DNA of 64,000 nucleotides from Oasisia sp. SBJ-2009 (lineage: Eukaryota > Annelida > Polychaeta > Sabellida > Siboglinidae). The DNA lies in the NCBI GenBank assembly GCA_964017155.1, contig OZ024856.1:1396201-1460200 (forward strand), read 5' to 3'. The notes under the pieces were generated by a model. The model saw only the letters and a program-made list of their open reading frames with translations, searched no databases and was not told the DNA's origin. Below are positions 59,336 through 64,000 of this stretch, one piece after another. Every line of letters begins with the position of its first letter. Position 1 is the stretch's first letter. A program made the translations under genes and the position numbers.

Positions 59336-60534
59336 GGTCAGAAACGAGGTCGTAAGATCACGTGATGTAACGTGGTTCCATGAAACGGTGATAGGCCTAT
59401 TATCTTTCTCCGAAATCTTGACACTTAGCAATGATTCTGCTTTGTGTGAAACTGTAACGGTCAGTTGCCACTGACTCACCCGTAAGGTCCAGATAAACGG
59501 TCAGCAAAATTGTTCATGCATAGTTCTTCGTGAACAGTGGCGATAGGACAACCCTAGACACAGGTACCGCTACACCCGATACCAAGAATAACATCCAGTG
59601 TCTGGACAATAATGTGGGCCGGGATCGGTGTAACATAGAGAGAAACACATTCGTTGTTCTGCGTCAGGTTACGTGGGACGTGGACGTGAAGCGTGATCCA
59701 TACGAATAAGAATGTGATATACAGACACGTCTCGTTTATCCGGTCTTCAATAATCCAGACATGCCACATGATACGGATTACCCGTATCCGATACGGATTA
59801 TGGCGGTTTTTAAGTGATACGGCCGTACACCGTTTTGATACGGATTTTAACCAAATTTATGGAGAAATAATTTTTAACCACATTATGCCTTGTATGCGTC
59901 ACAAAACTATCCTGCATAATGGAATAATTGTTTACTGTTGGTGATTAAGTAAATCGATTTTAAGTTTATTGTAGCGCGTAATAGGTGGCGCACTGGTAAA
60001 TTGTGGTTCTGAAAACTGCGGCAGGTGGCTCAACGGGTGGGAACAGAGCGCGTGGCAGGCACGTGACGATTATGAAAAGCAGTACAGGAAATGGAGCTCA
60101 ACGCCGAGTGCAAAGAATTGCGGTACGCAGCTTAATCGTGCTGAAGTGAAATAAAACTTCGGCAATCTTGCAGTAAACTGGCCCCAATAATAGAGAAAAA
60201 ACCCGTAGAAAAACCGTTTTGAAAAGGCCTAAATAAGGCCAGTTAACTGGAAGATCTGATTAATGATACAGGGACAGGGACAGGGAGGTCAAAAATACGG
60301 ATTGCCATCAAAAAAATTTGGCAAGTTTGATAATCCGCGTGTTTCATTTATTCGGCCAAAACGCCGTGTGTGCCTACTACAACAGCGTTGAAAAGAAGAA
60401 GCCGGTCATTTAAAAAGAAAAGTAGGTGTTCGTGTATTAGGACTTTTCAGAGCGGTTTCTACCTGTTCGATCGAACAATCACCATCTAGACTTGTCTTAG
60501 AAGTACTCAGCCACATTGCAATTACTACACAAAG
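59336..60534. other. No gene recognised; short-motif repeats
   Basis: gatacggatta-type motifs occur at 59770-59850 and 60295, and tttatccgg / tttattcgg at 59735 and 60350. These suggest a decayed transposon that I cannot name. aggtggc occurs at 59981 and 60023. Confidence 0.4.
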
Positions 60535-60700
60535 ACTGTATTCGTCAACAAATGTCCACCACTGTCTATAGCTAGGTACTTATTCATACATGTGAAAGAA
60601 CGGAAGCACCGAAGGGTGGTCGAGGGTGATAACGTTTCGAAACGACTGCAGAAGAACTGTCCCTCTGCCTGGTGCTCGCACTACTACACTACCGCGCCCC
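60535..60700 (+). repeat. Dispersed repeat family D, copy 2
   Basis: gtccaccactgtctatagct and aggtacttattcatac correspond to 4983-5018. Confidence 0.6.
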
Positions 60701-60973
60701 TTCAACGTGCAAACAATCGGTGCTTGACAATGCTAATCTAACAAGGCTACCATAATGTGTGAAAAGAAGCATAGTATTTGTTTTTTTCACATTTAGATAA
60801 TAATCAGGAACCGTGAACGGTAAACATCGCTATCGATTTAAAAACAAATCTTTTTATTCCCACGCTAACTGGTTCACTGGCAGCGTCATGTTCTAGTCGG
60901 ATACTCGCCAATACGGTGTGGTTGGCGTCATCAGATTAAGTGCACGGAAACATACCTCGATTTATCGAACGTG

Positions 60974-61214
60974 TCGACGTCATAGTGAATGAACACGCCA
61001 CAAGAAACAAACAACAGTGAACTCTCAATCGACGTCATAGTGGATGAACACGCCACAAGAAACAATTAAACAACCAGTGAACTCTCAATCGACGTCATAG
61101 TGGATGAACACGCCACAAGAAACAATTAAACAACCAGTGAACTCTCAATCGACGTCATAGTGGATGAACACGCCACAAGAAACAATTAAACAACCTGTGA
61201 ACTCTCAATCGACG
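60974..61214. repeat. 60-bp tandem repeat, 4 copies, with CGACGTCAT
   Basis: Copies start at 60974, 61029, 61089 and 61149, with a partial one at 61209. Each begins TCGACGTCATAGTGGATGAA. GACGTC is a 6-bp palindrome and the core of a CRE-like site. Confidence 0.96.
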
Positions 61215-62157
61215 CGGGGACAGAACCGGACCCAGCCTCAAGCGGAATCAACTAATCAGACACAACAACTCGGCCAAAGCTCGTGTATTAGCGATATCAT
61301 CGTTTATGTATAGACCACAGGTAACAACGCAATGGGCGGTGCCTGCGGCCCTCACTTGGTGTACATTTTGCACAACCATGCGTTAAGATAACATTTTAGT
61401 CTATATTCACCGAAATGTTACATGAAAAGTCGTGTAATTGAACGTTTCGCGCCATTTTGTTTAACCAGTAGACCGTGGCGACGCGATACAAACGTATCTT
61501 CTCCTATTCACGACAGAAAGTCGCCAAGTAACTATCAAACAATGCACCGACGGCAGCGTCTCGGGGGAACCGGTCTGAACCGACAATCTCATTGAGGAAC
61601 TGGTTCTTTTGCTAATCGCTTGATATTAGATGCTTATTTAAAACTACTTTGCATTATTAACATGTCACAGAACCATGGCTATTAATGGTATAACTGTTGG
61701 GTAACAGTTATGTAAACTTCGAATAATCGTTACTGATAAAGTCAGCCTAATTATAGAACTTTGCACGCTTCTATTTTATGGGTCAGTACGAGTTATCTTG
61801 ATAAGCCAAATTCAAGACGTCGTAGCTATGGGCGCCAGTCTTTTGAATCAGACTTGGCAGTCTCAAATAGTACTTTGGCCGACAAACGACTTCATAACGT
61901 CCCTGCATGGCTGACGTCATTGGTTCGTAGTAGTCAGCTAGATGGCGTTTCCATAGTAGTCTTTGTGACGCCATATTTATAATATCACAGGCGTCATAGT
62001 TGAGTTTGTTCCAGGTGTTTTCCTGCCGGTGTCTAGAGTCTCTAGACCCGTGTGAAGCACCACAGTGTCTTCATGTGTGGTCCCTGTTTCAGGAGGGATG
62101 TCAACATATCTTAGGTTTGTTTTTTCGGTTTAGCGAAGGTATGTACTTCCCGTACCA
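61215..62157. other. No gene recognised
   Basis: CpG-containing. An ORF at 61761-61982 (SRRRSYGRQSFESDLAVSN) slightly recalls the tail of LINE ORF2 proteins but is not sufficient for a call. Confidence 0.4.
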
Positions 62158-62189
62158 TCACCACCCCCATCACCATCATCATCATCATC

Positions 62190-62244
<55 letters not shown>

Positions 62245-62271
62245 TCATCAGTATCACCATCATTATCATTG
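62158..62271. repeat. (CAT)n/(CAA)n trinucleotide microsatellite
   Basis: CATCAC, CATCAT and CAACAA runs give a His/Gln-rich false ORF. It is impure compared with the AGT array. Confidence 0.95.
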
Positions 62272-63009
62272 ACAGGACTTGTAGAGCCGCCTGTTGTTGT
62301 TCCGGCTTCAACCATCCCGTGACTCCCCAAAGAAGACAAATTCGAGAAATGTCTGGTCCGGTCTGCGGACTGAGACTCGTTCACGTGAGTGCGCCTGGGG
62401 ACGCCAGGGTGCGCTGTGAGCGGTCGGACCTCTGTCGCGGCAAGATTATCTACATTCGAAATGTTTTGCAAGATCACTTGAAAGGTAGACTTAACACAAC
62501 ATATGATGCTTGATCCTAACTCTAACAGCAGACATACAAACGAATACATTAGAAAAACATAGGCGCTGTGAGTGACTCCTTCAAAGGCTCTCCGGTGTTC
62601 GCTGGAGCGTGTCCCGAGTTAACACTAGCTCAAGTATACCCCGATCAACAACCTAGTTTTGAGGACACGAGAAAATGAATGGGACCCGTTTCCAACATGA
62701 ATACCCTGTCCTGTCGTCAAAGAAACTCGTTCGTCCAGATTCGTATCGATGATAGCACCGTATTGTCCATTCCGGTGCGCCCGAATGCTGCCAGAGAATG
62801 GTTTGCGCGCGAGGAAACAGATCACGCGTGACGACAATGAGAACACTGCACTGCTACGAACGCGTCCATTTATGTGAAATGGAGCTTGTAGTTTATAAAA
62901 TAAAAGGAAATGGATGTTTCATTCATCACAAACGACGTGTGAAAAATATTTAAAATAGTAGTAATAAACGTGATGTATCTTAGATTGCTTGTCAATGTTA
63001 AATGTCATT
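62272..63009. other. No gene recognised
   Basis: Short ORFs on both strands (for example 62319-62513) without family resemblance, up to the LINE. Confidence 0.4.
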
Positions 63010-63955
63010 CTTGAGCACCTTGAACGTACTATTCGTTGACTTTTCATCAGCATTTAACACAATTCAGCCGCATTTGATGATCAGAAAACTTATTGATCTT
63101 GGTGTTGGTAAATAATTTGTCATGCTTGTACACAGTTTCCTTACCAACCGCTCGCAGTATGTGAATGTCAGTGGCGTGTGTTCGTCACATGTGTCTATCT
63201 CCACCGGAGCTCCTCAGGGGTGTGTACTGTCGCCATTTTTGTATACTAATTCATTCAGAAGTGCATATTCAAACAATCACTACTTCAAGTATGCAGACGA
63301 CACTGCTCTTGTCGGTCTGCTGTCTGACGACGAAACAGATTACAGAAGTGATATAGATCACTCTGTGTCATGGTGTGTGGCCAACTGCCTTGAGTTAAAT
63401 GTTGTCAAAACCAAGGAACTTGTAATAGACTTTCGATCAGGTGTACATCACCCCACCCCTGTCAACATCAATGGACAAAACATAGACATTGTGCATTCCT
63501 ATAAATATCTGGGTACAACAATCGATGACAAACTAAGGTGGGATGATAATACAATGCATCTATATAAGAAAGGCCAACAAAGATTGTACTTCCTGAGAAA
63601 ACTCAATGCCTTGCACATAGACAGAAACATTTTATTTGTGTTCCACGATTCATTTGTAAAAAGTGCTATGACGTTCGGTCTTGTTTGCTGGTGGGGAAAT
63701 CTCTCGGTCAAAAACAAAAAAAAACTAAACAGAATATACACCATTTCTTGCAAAATCGCTATGTGCTGTACACCCGGTACCAGTCTGGAGCAATTGTATA
63801 AGTCAAGAACACTGCAAATGGCAACCAAAATCTTATCTGACCCCACCCACTTCTCACACGACTGTTACGAACTTCTCCCCTCTGGAAGGAGGTACAGAAT
63901 GCCAACAGTAAAAACCCAGCGAGCCCTTAAATCCTTCATTCCATCACTCATTCTC
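63010..63955 (+). mobile_element. L2/CR1-like LINE, 3' part of reverse transcriptase ORF (5' truncated)
   Basis: The frame read through 63032 encodes FVDFSSAFNTIQPHL, STGAPQGCVLSP, the catalytic YADDT (63290-63304), CLELNVVKTKELVIDFR, YKYLGTTIDDKLRW, RLYFLRKL and ELLPSGRRYRMP. This order and wording are those of L2/Rex1-type elements of the CR1-Jockey group. One stop, TAA at 63113-63115, breaks the frame, and residues around the FLY(T)NSF segment look shortened. The copy lacks the endonuclease and is therefore inactive, but it is little decayed. Confidence 0.9.
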
Positions 63956-64000
63956 ATTCTCATTCTCATTCCCATTCTCATTCTCATTCTCATTCTCATG
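63947..64000. repeat. 3' tandem tail of the LINE, (CATTCT)n
   Basis: Nine or so hexamers of CATTCT with one variant (CATTCC) run to the window edge directly after the conserved LINE C-terminus. L2-like elements end in short tandem repeats rather than poly(A), which supports the classification. Confidence 0.8.

Noticed and set aside
59085..59474. 129-codon ORF
   Set aside because: Its first half is dispersed repeat family C (also at 56710, not open there).
61761..61982. LINE ORF2 tail (SYGRQSFESDL...)
   Set aside because: Only the YG..SF fragment fits; the expected WN.LP block is missing.
62000..62311. His/Gln-rich protein
   Set aside because: Microsatellite-derived; the minus strand is equally open.

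Overview
The window is animal nuclear DNA, most likely from a mollusc or another lophotrochozoan. It has one spliced gene with large introns and GT-AG junctions, L2/CR1-type non-LTR retrotransposon remnants, and very many minisatellites. CpG is scarce over most of the gene-bearing part and commoner beyond about 53 kb, a pattern expected of invertebrate mosaic gene-body methylation. Species was not identified.

The one gene recognised with confidence is a hypoxia-inducible factor alpha gene (HIF-1alpha/HIFA) on the + strand, from 23822 to 48700. I could place fourteen coding exons whose intron phases all agree. They join into 808 residues plus a stop: bHLH, PAS-A, PAS-B with PAC, an N-terminal oxygen-degradation motif ([10 protein letters not shown]), a C-terminal one (ERRAPYIPM), a long proline-rich linker and a C-terminal exon. 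The first coding exon, with the start codon, was not found. No classical C-terminal transactivation domain with its FIH-target asparagine is visible after the last exon. The 3' UTR appears to run to a poly(A) signal at 51498.

Layout: 1-8 kb holds a hAT-like transposase remnant, 19-bp, 62-bp, 36-bp and 39-bp tandem arrays and dispersed repeats. 8-20.9 kb is AT-rich non-coding DNA with a LINE remnant near 15.4-16.1 kb. 20942-22812 is an uninterrupted (AGT)n tract of about 1.87 kb, 1 kb upstream of the bHLH exon. 23.8-48.7 kb is the HIF gene, whose introns from 31 kb on are loaded with tandem arrays. Several arrays contain duplicated copies of the adjoining splice site and exon edge. 48.7-51.5 kb is the putative 3' UTR. 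52-63 kb is intergenic and richer in CpG, with a cluster of CTCF-like motifs at 53.1-53.8 kb, palindrome-bearing arrays and a possible 78-residue minus-strand ORF. 63.0-64.0 kb is a truncated L2-like LINE ending in a (CATTCT)n-type tail.

The most unusual structure is the tandem amplification of splice junctions of the HIF gene: the acceptor of the 31426 exon, both ends of the 40505 exon, and the donor of the 42629 exon. Also notable are three AT-centred palindromes with unrelated arms, and an intronic 31-bp array that carries a CACGTG palindrome (HIF/E-box core) in seven units and CATGTG in ten. No sign of a prokaryotic system, CRISPR array or operon was found. Statements about homologues come from memory of the families; no search was run.
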